64,000 nt of DNA from Bog-473 sp963800725 (GCA_963800725.1 CAWDCE010000035.1:1-64000), one strand, 5' to 3'; counted from the first letter of the stretch, positions 1 to 8,808 are shown. Made by a program: numbers and translations. Notes: generated by a model not told the origin, from the letters alone.

Positions 1-306
1 CCGTTGCCCGGGCATCTCTTGGTTACCGCGTTCCCGTTCTTGCACCGTGCGCTGCCGTTGGCCGTCGGGGTGATTGGCGGCGCGATCTTGGCTTGGCACC
101 TGTGGCGCAAGCCCCCCCAAACGACGGCGCAGATCTGCACCTTGGGCGGCGTGGTGATGGCCGTCCTCTTCCTTCTCGCACCGGCCACGCGGATCGGCTA
201 CCTGTTGTACCCGATCAACTTTTTCGTGTGGACCTATCTGTTCGCCAAGATCGAAAGGGTCGAAGAGACCGAACCGTTCGAACTCGCCGAACGCGTGCCC
301 GCTTGA
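1..306 (+). CDS. C-terminal part of a polytopic membrane protein
   Basis: The reading frame is open to the left edge, so only the last 100 or so residues are present. It holds at least two hydrophobic segments (around residues 15-30 and 48-78 of the visible part) and ends in a charged tail rich in Glu. The last membrane segment, with RIGYLLYPINFFVWTY, resembles the C-terminus of glycosyltransferase family 87 (DUF2029) mannosyl/arabinosyltransferases that use polyprenyl-phosphate sugars; that assignment is a guess from a short stretch. The TTG at position 4 is not evidence of a start because the frame continues upstream. Confidence 0.55.
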   Translation, partial: PLPGHLLVTAFPFLHRALPLAVGVIGGAILAWHLWRKPPQTTAQICTLGGVVMAVLFLLAPATRIGYLLYPINFFVWTYLFAKIERVEETEPFELAERVPA

Positions 307-322
307 GCCGTGGCGCGTCGGG

Positions 323-925
323 TCAGTCGGGGTCGGGAATCTGGAAGAGCCGCACCATGAACGCGGTTTGCCCGGTCGGCGGCGCCTTGGGACCGAACGT
401 CGTGGCCGAGATCACCGCACCCATCTCCCAATAAAAGCCATCCGAGCCGGCCTTCTTGCCGAGCACCTCGATCGCGCCCCGATTGTGTTGGGCCGGGCCG
501 TCTTCGAAGATCTGCCACCCCTGTGCCTTCATGTCGGCCAGGTAGAAGCTGTGGAGCGCTTCTTGTGAGGCGGTGCTCATCAAGCCGATCTGCGCATCGA
601 ACTGGTCGGCCGCTGCGCTGTTGTTTTGGTGGGAGCGGGCGGTTGCGCCGAGGGGAATCGACACCGAGTTCAAGATGTTGGCCGGCGGCTCGCCCGATTT
701 GGTGATGACGCTGAGATCGGGGGCACCGGGGAGGGCCCGCAGCGTGGTTCCGGCGACCACGTGGGTCGCCTTGGAGGTGGTGGTCTGAGTTGCCGGGCCG
801 TTGGTGGCGAAGCCAATGGCGATGAAGCCGCCGACGATGAGCACAGCCAAGGCGAGCACGATGGCGGCGGGGCGCATGCTGTAGCCAGCCGAAGGCGCCG
901 GACGCACTGGTTGGGCGACACTCAC
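323..925 (-). CDS. Single-pass membrane-anchored hypothetical protein
   Basis: 200 residues. A short N-terminal cytoplasmic stretch is followed by one hydrophobic helix (residues 20-40) and an extracytoplasmic domain of about 150 residues. No recognised family; I cannot assign a function. The GTG start at 925 has GGTGAG just before it and also a TAGGCT box six bases upstream. It lies 9 bases downstream of thiD in the same direction, so the two are probably co-transcribed, but a thiamine role is not implied by the sequence. Confidence 0.7.
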   Translation of the reverse strand: MSVAQPVRPAPSAGYSMRPAAIVLALAVLIVGGFIAIGFATNGPATQTTTSKATHVVAGTTLRALPGAPDLSVITKSGEPPANILNSVSIPLGATARSHQNNSAAADQFDAQIGLMSTASQEALHSFYLADMKAQGWQIFEDGPAQHNRGAIEVLGKKAGSDGFYWEMGAVISATTFGPKAPPTGQTAFMVRLFQIPDPD

Positions 926-934
926 CTCACCAGC

Positions 935-1750
935 CTAGGGTGCTCGTGACCCCCCGAAATGGTCGATGGGCCCGTGCCCGGTGCCGAGTGTCCACCCTGA
1001 AGCCGCCTCGAGGCCAGCGGTCACGTATTCCTTGGCCGCGGCGATTGCCGAGAGCACATCGCTCCCGAGGGCGAGACGGGCCGCAATGGCCGCCGACAAG
1101 GAACATCCCGTTCCATGGTCGTTGCGGGTGGCAACCCGGTCAGATCGCAGCACGGTGATGCCGTCGGGGCCGGCCACCACATCGTGGGCCCGCTGGCGCG
1201 AATGGCCCCCTTTGACCACCACGTAGGGGGCACCGAAGCCACGGATCTGCTCCGCGGCGTGCGTCATGGCAGCCAACGTGTCGAGATCGGTCACGTCGCA
1301 CTTGGTCAGTGCGGCTGCTTCGCGCAGGTTCGGGGTCACCACGAGAGCGTGGGGGATGAGGCGAGAGAGATACGCCTCGATGCCGCCGGGGTCCATGAGC
1401 GCGTGGCCGCTCGAGGACACCAGCACCGGGTCGACCACGAGGTTGGGCAATCGACCGACAGCCGCCAGGTCGCCGACCGTACCGACGATGTCGGCGGTGG
1501 CCAACATCCCAGTCTTGGTCGCAACGACGGCAAAGTCGTCGAGCACGGTGTCGATCTGGAGGCGCACGAAGTCGGGATCGAGGACGACCACCGCGCGCAC
1601 GCCGGTGGTGTTTTGGGCGGTGATGGCGGTCAACGCCGTCGTGGCGTGCACCCGGTGGGCGGCGAAGGTCGAGAGATCGGCTTGGACTCCGGCTCCGCCA
1701 CCCGAATCCGAGCCCGCAATGCTCAATGCGACCGGTGGGGTGGGGCTCAC
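935..1750 (-). CDS. thiD: Hydroxymethylpyrimidine / phosphomethylpyrimidine kinase ThiD
   Basis: 271 residues, the usual length. The N-terminus has the ribokinase-fold signature SIAGSDSGGGAGVQAD (residues 10-25) that binds the pyrimidine, and the C-terminal third has the NDHGTGCSLSAAIAA anion-hole/catalytic motif with the catalytic Asp. ThiD phosphorylates HMP and HMP-phosphate to give HMP pyrophosphate for thiamine synthesis. The GTG start at 1750 is preceded six bases earlier by TAACGT, fitting a leaderless transcript. It is divergent from thiG with only about 56 bases between them, which leaves no room for a TPP riboswitch, and none is visible. Confidence 0.93.
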   Translation of the reverse strand: MSPTPPVALSIAGSDSGGGAGVQADLSTFAAHRVHATTALTAITAQNTTGVRAVVVLDPDFVRLQIDTVLDDFAVVATKTGMLATADIVGTVGDLAAVGRLPNLVVDPVLVSSSGHALMDPGGIEAYLSRLIPHALVVTPNLREAAALTKCDVTDLDTLAAMTHAAEQIRGFGAPYVVVKGGHSRQRAHDVVAGPDGITVLRSDRVATRNDHGTGCSLSAAIAARLALGSDVLSAIAAAKEYVTAGLEAASGWTLGTGHGPIDHFGGSRAP

Positions 1751-1806
1751 GGCTGCACGTTAGCCAGCGGCCGATCCCGGTCGAGAACGCCAGGGTCCGA
1801 ACTATC

Positions 1807-2635
1807 GTGGCCGGGGTGGCCCCCGAACACACAGCGGACCCGGATCCCGGATTGGTCATCGGCGGCGAATCTCTGGCGTCGAGGCTTTTGGTCGGGACCG
1901 GAGGCATGACCAGCCTGGCCGCGCTGCGCGCCGCGCTCGATGGCGTCGCGGACCGCCATGGCGACGGTCGCGGTGCGGCGCGTCGAGCACAGCGGACGGA
2001 GCGCGCTGCTCGAGCTGTTTTCCGAACTCGGGGTGCGGGTACTGCCCAATACGGCCGGCTGTGCCACGGCCAGTGAAGCGGTGCTCACCGCCAAGCTGGC
2101 CCGCGAGGCCTTCGGCACCGACTGGGTGAAACTCGAGGTCATTGGTGATGATCGGACGCTGCTGCCCGATGCGGTCGAGCTCTTGGCGGCGGCTGAGCAG
2201 TTGGCCGACGACGGGTTTGTGGTGCTGCCCTATACCAACGACGACCCGGTGCTCGCCCATCGACTGGCCCAGGTCGGCTGCGCCGCGGTGATGCCGCTGG
2301 GTTCGCCGATCGGCAGCGGGCTCGGGATTCGCAACCCGCACACCATCTCGCTCATGCGCGAGATGGTGACGGTGCCGATCATCCTCGACGCAGGCATCGG
2401 GACCGCCTCTGACGCCGCATTGGCCATGGAGTTGGGCTGCGATGGCGTCTTGGTGGCGACCGCCATCAATCGGGCGCACGACCCGGTCGCCATGGCCACC
2501 GCCATGCGGCTCGCGACCGAGGCCGGGTATGGCGCTCGCAGGGCCGGGCGTATCCCGGTGCGCTTCTATGCCGAGCCCTCGAGCCCGAACGAGGGCCGGG
2601 CCGACCTCGGTCCTTTCGAGCGCCGGATCGACTGA
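1807..2635 (+). CDS. thiG: Thiazole synthase ThiG, apparent +1 frameshift
   Basis: ThiG builds the thiazole phosphate ring from DXP, dehydroglycine and ThiS thiocarboxylate. The N-terminal part (VIGGESLASRLLVGTGG) lies in one frame and everything from about MATVAVRRVEH onward lies in the next frame. The joined product is about 275 residues, full length for the family, with the KLEVI lysine region, PLGSPIGSGLGI and DAGIGTASDAALAMELG phosphate-binding motifs. The shift falls between about 1940 and 1955 in GATGGCGTCGCGGACC; removing one G restores the frame. Start is GTG at 1807, with GTG 1816 an alternative. thiS, thiF and thiO are not adjacent. Confidence 0.88.
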
Positions 2636-2639
2636 GGAG

Positions 2640-2680
2640 CCCCGAGAGGGGAGTACAACGGTCCCCGAGCTGGGCCTTTT
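2640..2680 (+). terminator. Possible terminator after thiG
   Basis: Just after the thiG stop there is a CCCC-GAGA-GGGG hairpin (2640-2651) followed by a second hairpin GGTCC/GGGCC (2660-2676) ending in TTTT. The second has the form of a short intrinsic terminator. It separates thiG from the iron-transport promoter. Confidence 0.4.
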
Positions 2681-2695
2681 GGTGGCGATGTCGTA

Positions 2696-2739
2696 TTGAC
2701 GGGCCCGATCCTGGTACATATCTTAGGTAACCCTAAGAT
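2696..2739 (+). promoter_or_regulatory. Promoter overlapped by a palindromic operator, iron ABC operon
   Basis: TTGACG (2696-2701) and TATCTT (2719-2724) are separated by 17 bases, a good housekeeping promoter. The palindrome ATCTTAGGTAACCCTAAGAT (2720-2739) has perfect 8-base arms and overlaps the -10 box, so a bound protein would block transcription. Its TTAGG...CCTAA half-sites resemble those of DtxR/IdeR-type iron regulators, but the spacing is shorter than in the classic 19-bp box. With a ferric transporter downstream, metal-responsive repression is the natural inference; the regulator gene is not in the window. Confidence 0.7.
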
Positions 2740-2762
2740 TGTCGGATCGAGGAGAACCGCTG

Positions 2763-2801
2763 ATGAGCGTTGGTGTCACCCACCCGAGGAGAGCTCGGTG
2801 A
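2763..2801 (+). CDS. Putative 12-codon leader ORF upstream of the iron transporter
   Basis: ATG at 2763 follows GGAG (2751-2754) by eight bases and opens a 12-codon frame (MSVGVTHPRRAR) that stops at 2799-2801, overlapping the next small ORF. It is too short for any homology argument. It may be a translated leader that controls ribosome access to the genes below, or simply chance. Confidence 0.25.
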   Translation: MSVGVTHPRRAR

Positions 2802-2902
2802 CCGAAGCAGGGCGACGGCTGTTCCTCGGCCTGTCTGCGACCTTTGGTTGCGACCGAGGTGGCGTCGACGACGACGCGGTCGCGGCCGGGGCGAGCGCCT
2901 GA
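2798..2902 (+). CDS. Putative 34-codon small ORF coupled to the binding protein
   Basis: GTG at 2798 is preceded by AGGAGAG and the frame ends with TGA overlapping the ATG of the binding-protein gene (TGATG at 2900-2904). The encoded peptide (starting MTEAGRRLFLGLS) has one Cys and no recognised domain. The ribosome site and stop-start overlap make translational coupling plausible; there is no other support that it is a real protein. Confidence 0.3.
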   Translation: MTEAGRRLFLGLSATFGCDRGGVDDDAVAAGASA

Positions 2903-3921
2903 TGCGCCGAGTGGTGGGCGCCGGGCTCGGCGTCGTGCTCGCGGCAGTGACGCTGGCGGCGTGCTCGAGCTCGTCGAATTCGGCGAGGTCCATCACCCTC
3001 TACAGCGGCCAGCACGTCCAGACCACCGACGCCCTGGTGACGGCCTTCGAGAAGAAAACGGGCATTGAGGTCAACGTGCGCTCCGATGACGAGGACGTGC
3101 TCAGCCAGCAGATTGTCACCGAAGGGCGGCGGACGCCGGCCGATGTCTTGTTCACCGAGAACTCGCCGCCGCTCCAGTTCTTGGCCTCCAAAGGACTGCT
3201 CTCGTCGATTGCGCCCTCGACCCTCGCCAACACCCCCGCCAGGTTCAACTCGCCCGAGGGTAAGTGGGTCGGGGTCTCGGCCCGGGTGAGCGTCATGGTC
3301 TACAACACCGACCAACTGGCACGCAGCCAACTGCCCTCCTCGGTCATGGCGTTGGCTGGTCCCCGGTGGCGGGGCAAGCTCGCCCTCGCCGGTGGTGAGA
3401 CCGACTTTCAGCCCATCGTGACCTCGATCGCCCACACTTATGGCACCGCGGCCGCGCTCACGTGGCTCAAGGGGGTCAAGCTCAATGCGCAAGGCCACCT
3501 CTATCCAGACAACGAGACCGTTGTCGACGAGGTGAACCGCGGCCAGGTGGCCCTCGGGATCATCAATCAGTACTACTGGTACCGCATGAAGGCCGAGGTC
3601 GGGTCGGCCAACGTGCATTCGGCCATTGCGTACTTCGCCCCGAAAGATGCCGGTTACGTCCTCGACGTCTCGGGCGCCGCCGTCCTCAAAGCGTCGTCGA
3701 ATCAGGTCGACTCGCAGCGCTTCGTGGCCTTCCTCACCTCGACCGAGGGCCAAGAGATCATTGCGCATTCGGACAGCTTTGAATACCCGATTGCCTCGGG
3801 CGTGACCACGGCCAAGCCCGAAACGCCGTTCGACCAGCTTGCGCCCAACCCGATCTCCATCGCCGAAATCGGCACCGGGGCCGAAGCCATCAATCTCCTC
3901 TTAGAGGCCCAACTCTTGTGA
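2902..3921 (+). CDS. fbpA: Ferric-iron ABC transporter substrate-binding lipoprotein
   Basis: 339 residues from the ATG at 2902, chosen because it begins a clean lipoprotein signal (MRRVVGAG..., lipobox LAAC with Cys21). The mature part starts ITLYSGQHVQTT, the hallmark opening of the FbpA/FutA class, and carries NQYYWYR around residues 222-228; adjacent tyrosines at this point coordinate Fe(III) in the family. It would sit on the outer face of the membrane and hand iron to the permease encoded 20 bases downstream. The long upstream extension of the open frame is Arg-rich and not protein-like. Confidence 0.88.
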   Translation: MRRVVGAGLGVVLAAVTLAACSSSSNSARSITLYSGQHVQTTDALVTAFEKKTGIEVNVRSDDEDVLSQQIVTEGRRTPADVLFTENSPPLQFLASKGLLSSIAPSTLANTPARFNSPEGKWVGVSARVSVMVYNTDQLARSQLPSSVMALAGPRWRGKLALAGGETDFQPIVTSIAHTYGTAAALTWLKGVKLNAQGHLYPDNETVVDEVNRGQVALGIINQYYWYRMKAEVGSANVHSAIAYFAPKDAGYVLDVSGAAVLKASSNQVDSQRFVAFLTSTEGQEIIAHSDSFEYPIASGVTTAKPETPFDQLAPNPISIAEIGTGAEAINLLLEAQLL

Positions 3922-3942
3922 AGGTCCGGTGATGATCCGGTG

Positions 3943-5616
3943 ATGTCGACGTCGACCACGGCGCCCCCAACCCCAAAGGGGCGTGCGGCGGGCCAAGGTG
4001 TGACGCCAAGCGGTGTCGGCGGGGCGCGCCGTCGTCGCCTGCCCCGAGTCCTGCTGACGGTCGCGGCCTTGGTGTCGGTCGCGGTGGTCCTGCCGCTGTG
4101 CTTCTTGGTCATCGAGGCTGTCCAGATCGGCTGGGCCGAGTTGCGCGACCTGTTGTTCCGGGGACTCACCGCGCAGCTGATCTGGGACACCGTCAGCCTC
4201 ATGGTCGTGGTCACCGTGCTCTGTGCGCTCATCGGGACAGCCACCGCCTGGTTGATCGAGCGCACCGACCTCCCGGGACGCCGGATCTTCGCGGTGCTGG
4301 TGGTCATTCCAATCGGCATCCCCGACTTCGTGGTCAGTTTCGGGTGGCGGGCGATCTTCCCGGGCATCGGGGGCTTTTGGGCCGCCACGTTGGTCATGAC
4401 GCTCGCGGTCTATCCGCTCGTCTTCTTGCCGGTCGCCGCCAGTCTGCGCAACGCCGATCCGGCCCAAGAAGAGGTGGCGAGGAGCCTCGGGCTTGGTCCG
4501 CTGGCCACGTTCTGGCGCGTCACCGTCGGGCAGGCCCGCCTCGCCATCTTGGGTGGCGCAGCCCTGGTGGCCCTGGTGGTGCTGGCGGAATTCGGTGCGT
4601 TCGAGATCTTGGGTTTCACCACCTTGACCACCGAGATCTATACCGAGTTCACGGTCGGGTTCAATCAACCGGCCGCCTGTGCCTTCTCACTGATCTTGGT
4701 GGCCTTCGGCGGGATCATGTTGTTGGGCGAGCAGGCTGCTCGCGGCGGCGGTCGAACTTCGCGACTCGGGGCCGGGGTGGCCCGCACCAATCGGATGCGG
4801 GCTCTCGGGCGGGGGATGCCACTCGCGCTCGGGGGAGTGGGCGCTTTGGTCATCTTGGCCCTCGGCGTACCGGTTGGCGCCATCATCTACCTCTTGGTAC
4901 GCGGCGGCTCGTCCACGCTTCCGGCGGCCTCCTTGGCGTCAGCTGCGGGGTACACGTTCCTCTACGCCGGCTCGGCCGGCCTGTTAGCCACCCTGGCGGC
5001 CCTGCCCATCGCCATCTTGTCGGTGCGCCACCCCCGCCCCCAGGTGCGATTCTTAGAACGTGCCAACCTGTTGGTGCTGGCCATCCCGGGTCTGGTGATT
5101 GCGTTGAGTCTCACCTTCTTCACCGAGCACTACCTCGGCGGTGCGCTCTATCAAACACCCGTACTTTTGGTGGTGGCCTACGCCATCATGTTCTTTCCGA
5201 TGGCGGTGGTGGCGGTGCGGGCCTCGGTGGCCCGCTCACCGGTCGGCCTCGAAGAGGTGGGGGCATCGCTCGGAGTCCGGCGCCTCGAGGTGTTCTGGCG
5301 GGTCACACTGCCCCTCATTGGCCCGGGCCTCGTTGCGGCCTTCTGCTTGGTGTTCTTGGAATCGGCCACCGAGCTCACGGCGACGCTGGTCCTCATTCCG
5401 ACCAACGCCCAGACGCTGGCGACCCAGTTCTGGGCCTTCGAGGAGAACCTCTCGTACGCCCAGGCCGCCCCCTATGCCGCGGTGATGGTGGTGATCGCTG
5501 CAGTCCCGAGCGTGGTCCTCGGTCGCTGGTTCGACCGTTTGCCGTCTCGAACGGCGGGCAGCGACGTGGGCGGATCGGTGGCGGTTGGGGCACCTGGCAC
5601 CATGGTGTCGTTATGA
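3943..5616 (+). CDS. fbpB: Ferric-iron ABC transporter permease, two fused halves
   Basis: 557 residues with about 12 predicted membrane segments in two homologous halves, the FbpB/SfuB layout in which one chain supplies both permease units. Each half has an EAA-type coupling loop (EEVARSLGLG near residue 176, EEVGASLGVRR near residue 437) that contacts the ATPase. The N-terminal 30 residues are basic and low-complexity. GTG 3940 or ATG 3943 could start it. It sits between the binding protein and the ATPase in the same direction. Confidence 0.9.
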   Translation: MSTSTTAPPTPKGRAAGQGVTPSGVGGARRRRLPRVLLTVAALVSVAVVLPLCFLVIEAVQIGWAELRDLLFRGLTAQLIWDTVSLMVVVTVLCALIGTATAWLIERTDLPGRRIFAVLVVIPIGIPDFVVSFGWRAIFPGIGGFWAATLVMTLAVYPLVFLPVAASLRNADPAQEEVARSLGLGPLATFWRVTVGQARLAILGGAALVALVVLAEFGAFEILGFTTLTTEIYTEFTVGFNQPAACAFSLILVAFGGIMLLGEQAARGGGRTSRLGAGVARTNRMRALGRGMPLALGGVGALVILALGVPVGAIIYLLVRGGSSTLPAASLASAAGYTFLYAGSAGLLATLAALPIAILSVRHPRPQVRFLERANLLVLAIPGLVIALSLTFFTEHYLGGALYQTPVLLVVAYAIMFFPMAVVAVRASVARSPVGLEEVGASLGVRRLEVFWRVTLPLIGPGLVAAFCLVFLESATELTATLVLIPTNAQTLATQFWAFEENLSYAQAAPYAAVMVVIAAVPSVVLGRWFDRLPSRTAGSDVGGSVAVGAPGTMVSL

Positions 5617-5629
5617 ATGCGTGGCGACC

Positions 5630-6719
5630 ATGAAGGGATTGCACGTCAGGGCGGTGACCAAGAGCTTCAGTACCCAAGCGGTGCTGCGCGGCGTCGACCT
5701 CGATGTCGCCGAAGGCTCCTTCACCGCCATCTTGGGACCATCGGGGAGCGGCAAGACCACGCTGTTGCGCATTGTCGCGGGCTTCGAGCGTCCTGATAGC
5801 GGCGAGGTCCGACTCGGGGGAGAGGTGGTCGACGACGCCGCGAACGCGCTTTGTCGCAACCGAGAAGCGCCGCATTGGCTACGTCCCCCAAGAAGGTGCA
5901 CTGTTCCCGCACCTCAACGTCGGGCGCAATGTCGCGTTCGGGCTCGAGCGCGCCCAACGCCGCCGCGACCGGATCGAGGAGCTCCTCGAACTGGTGGGGC
6001 TGGTCGGAATGGCCCGGCGCTACCCCCACGAACTCTCGGGTGGCCAACAGCAACGGGTGGCCCTGGCCCGCGCCCTGGCCACCGATCCAAAGATCGTGCT
6101 CCTCGACGAGCCGTTCAGTTCTCTTGACGCATCCCTGCGCAGCGTCGGTACGCGCGCGGACGTCCATGAGGTGCTGCGTCGGGCGCGCACCACAACGGTC
6201 CTGGTCACCCACGACCAAGATGAGGCCCTCTCCATGGCCGACCAGGTGGCTGTGCTCCAAGACGGGATCATTGGCCAGGTCGACACCCCGACCGTGATCT
6301 ACGGGCTCCCACACGACGCCGAGCTGGCCCGGTTCTTGGGTGAGGCCAACTTCGTCGAGGGCACGGTGAGCGGCTCGGTGGTCACCACGGCCTTCGGGCG
6401 TTCCGAAGTGGCGTCGTGGTCGGGGTCCGCTGTCGCCTCACATGGCCACGAGCCGGCGCAGGTCCTGATTCGTCCCGAGCAGCTGACCATCAGCGCTGAC
6501 GCCAAAGAAGGGGTACCCGCGGTGGTGCGCAGCTATGAGTACTTCGGCCACGATGCCGTGGTGCGGGTCCAACCAGATGCGGACACGGGTTTGCCCGAGT
6601 TGGTGGTGCGCATCACCGGCGGCGAGACCTGGCTGCTCGGAAGTCCGGTCGCAATCAGTGTCCACGGGGCGGTGGTGGCGTGGCCCGACGAGAATAAACC
6701 CACGTTGGCGGCCGAATAA
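5630..6719 (+). CDS. fbpC: Ferric-iron ABC transporter ATPase, apparent +1 frameshift
   Basis: Joined length about 363 residues, typical for FbpC/PotA ATPases. The first frame has Walker A GPSGSGKTT (about residues 35-43); the second has the Q-loop YVPQE, signature LSGGQQQRVALA, Walker B IVLLDEP and the H-loop VTHD, then a C-terminal regulatory (TOBE-like) domain. The frames switch near 5836-5852 in GACGCCGCGAACGCGC; removing one base (for example one C of GCCGCG) gives a continuous product through TEKRRIGYVPQ. ATG 5630 begins MKGLHVR; GTG 5621 is an alternative. Couples ATP hydrolysis to iron import. Confidence 0.88.
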
Positions 6720-6792
6720 CGCTGCGGTAACTACGTGGGTGTGGTCTCGCTCGGCTAGCATGGAGGAGCGAAGCGAGAGCACGGGAGGTGCG

Positions 6793-7299
6793 ATGACCGA
6801 GGTGTCCACGCCTGATGTCGGGGGATTTCACGGTCCACAGGTATGTGACCTGGTCGGTATCACGTATCGCCAGTTGGACTACTGGGCCCGCACCGGACTC
6901 TTGCAACCCTCGGTGAGTTCGGCCCGGGGGAGTGGGACCCGCAGGGTCTATTCCTACTCCGACGTCCTCGAACTCAAGGTCATCAAGAAGCTGCTCGATG
7001 CCGGTATCTCACTCCAGTCGGCGCGCCAGGCGGTCGAATGCCTGCGCGGTGACCTCGGCATCGACGTGGCATCGTCGAACCTGGTCCTCAACGGCACACG
7101 ATCGGTCTTGGCCCAATCCAACGGTGAGGTGGTCGACTTGATGGCCGGTGGCCAGGGCGTCTTCAACATTGTGCCTTTGGCCGGGGTCGTCAACGAACTC
7201 GAAGCGGACATTGTCCGGCTCCAGCCGACCGCCCGACAGTCTCGACCTTCTGGTGAACGCACGAGCGAAGTGTCGGAGACCCGGGCTGTTGGGGAGTGA
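6793..7299 (+). CDS. MerR-family transcriptional regulator (FtsR/Rv1828-like)
   Basis: 168 residues. The N-terminal winged helix contains VCDLVGITYRQLDYWARTGLLQPS, where YRQLDYWAR is typical of the actinobacterial MerR subgroup that includes Rv1828/Rv1830 and FtsR. The C-terminal part (about 90 residues) has no metal-binding Cys, so it is not a metal sensor. ATG 6793 follows GGGAGG. A TAGCAT box (6756-6761) and an inverted repeat CTCGCT...AGCGAG (6746-6777) lie upstream. Its GTGA overlap with the next gene indicates co-transcription. Confidence 0.85.
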   Translation: MTEVSTPDVGGFHGPQVCDLVGITYRQLDYWARTGLLQPSVSSARGSGTRRVYSYSDVLELKVIKKLLDAGISLQSARQAVECLRGDLGIDVASSNLVLNGTRSVLAQSNGEVVDLMAGGQGVFNIVPLAGVVNELEADIVRLQPTARQSRPSGERTSEVSETRAVGE

Positions 7300-7700
7300 G
7301 TCAGCGGGCGAGTCGGGATACGCCTGAACGGCGGTCCCACCATCCAGCCGTCGGGCCGGCAGCTCGAGTCAGGTTCGCCCACCCCTCAGAACGCGTCTTT
7401 GCCGCCCTCTTGGATCTCTACGAGGAGCGCTGGGAGTACGAACCGGTCGAGTTCGCGCTTCGCTGGGATGAACGAGGCACGCCGACCTCGGGCTTCCGCC
7501 CCGACTTCTGGCTGCCCGAACGCGGCCTGTTCATTGAGCTCACGACGGCCGACCAGCGGCTCGTCACGCGCAAGAACGGCAAGGTCCGCCGCATGCGCGA
7601 GATCTATCCTGAGGTACCGGTCCACGTGGTCTACCAGCGCGACTTCCTTGCGCTGTTGGCCGCGCACGGGCTGAATTCACCCCTTCGATCCGCCGCCTAA
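7296..7700 (+). CDS. PD-(D/E)XK-like / VSR-DUF559-type small protein
   Basis: 134 residues. The core FRPDFWLPERGLFIELTTADQRLVTRKNGKVRRMREIYP has the layout of the PD-(D/E)XK nuclease fold: an Asp at the start of a strand (PDFW), then E-x-T on the next strand, then Lys residues on the following helix. Similar small proteins are common in Gram-positive genomes without a known role. The GTG start at 7296 overlaps the stop of the MerR gene (GTGA). Whether it cleaves DNA cannot be told from sequence. Confidence 0.6.
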   Translation: MSQRASRDTPERRSHHPAVGPAARVRFAHPSERVFAALLDLYEERWEYEPVEFALRWDERGTPTSGFRPDFWLPERGLFIELTTADQRLVTRKNGKVRRMREIYPEVPVHVVYQRDFLALLAAHGLNSPLRSAA

Positions 7701-7709
7701 TCTGGCCAG

Positions 7710-8808
7710 GTGTCAGCGGCCGATCAAGCGAGTCACGCGGCCGAGGCCCACCGTGTCTCTCCGCTCAACGACGCGCACATCGCCCTCGGGGCCAAGATGG
7801 TTGCCTTCGGTGGTTGGGAGATGCCGCTGAATTATCCGTCGGGCACGGTGGCCGAGCACCGGGCCTGCCGGGAGGGCGCGGTGGCCTTCGACGTCAGTCA
7901 CCTCGGGACGGTCCGCGTCGAGGGGCGCGAGGCGTTTGCTCACCTCCAGGGATCTTTAAGCAATGACCTGCGGCGCATCGCGCCGGGGCGGGCGCAGTAC
8001 ACCCACCTCTTGGACGAGTCGGGTTCGGTGGCTGACGACATCATCGTGTGGTGGCTCGACGATGAGCGCTTCGACGTCATGCCCAACGCCTCGAACACTT
8101 CGCGGGTGGTGGCGGCCATTGGTGGCACAGACACCACGGCGGCTCGCGCCGTGATCGCCGTCCAAGGCCCCGACGCCGCGTTCGCGTCTGCGCGCCGTCA
8201 GTGAAGCGGCCGCCGCCGTGGCGCGCTTCCATGTCACGTCGTTCGAGTGGCAAGGCGCCACCTGCATCGCGGCCGGTACCGGGTACACCGGTGAGGACGG
8301 CGTCGAATGCGCCATACCGGCCGAGACCGCCGAGGCCTTTTGGTCCGCCACGGTTGCGGCCGGAGTGACGCCGGCCGGACTCGGGGCCCGTGACACCTTG
8401 CGCCTCGAGGCCGGGCTCCCGCTGCACGGCCACGAGCTCGGCCAAGGCATCACGCCGTTGCAGGCCGGACTTGGTTGGGTCGTTGGGTGGGACAAAGGGG
8501 ACTTCATCGGTCGGGCCGCCCTCGAAGAAGAACGGGCCACCGGCCCGGCCCGTCGCATCCGCGGCATCGTCGCCCTCGGTCGCCAGCCCTTGCGCGACGG
8601 GGCCGAGGTAGTGGCGGGTGGCACCGTCGTTGGGCACCTGACCAGTGGCAACTTCTCGCCCATGCGCGAGCGGGGCATTGGACTCGCACTCGTCGACGCC
8701 GATGCTGAACTGCTCGACGGAGATGCCGTCACCATCCGCCAACGTCGCAAGGACCTGCTCGCCAATCTGGTTCGTCCGCCGCTGTGGCCCCCGAGGGAGG
8801 AGGAGTAG
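7710..8808 (+). CDS. gcvT: Glycine cleavage system T protein, apparent +1 frameshift
   Basis: Aminomethyltransferase that moves the methylene unit of glycine from the H protein to tetrahydrofolate. The first frame gives the folate-binding N-terminus (KMVAFGGWEMPLNYPSG, DVSHLGTVRV) to about VQGPDA; the second gives VARFHVTSFEWQG, the GTGYTGEDGVE motif, and the C-terminal domain GDFIGRAALEEE. Joined length is about 366 residues, normal. The shift is at 8172-8184 in GACGCCGCGTTCGCG; dropping one base yields GPDARSRLRAVSEAA. GTG 7710 lies 6 bases after TAATCT. Confidence 0.88.

Noticed and set aside
1751..1806. TPP riboswitch between thiD and thiG
   Set aside because: Only 56 bases separate the divergent genes and the conserved CUGAGA core is absent.
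2798..3921. Binding protein starting at 2770 with a long N-terminus
   Set aside because: The extension is Arg/Pro-rich and would bury the lipoprotein signal that starts at 2902.
4098..5633. A 511-codon open frame over the iron permease in another frame
   Set aside because: It is Arg/Gly/His-rich and has no membrane or domain pattern; the overlapping permease is a clear family member.
7700..7710. Glycine riboswitch ahead of gcvT
   Set aside because: The upstream gene ends ten bases before gcvT; no space or motif.
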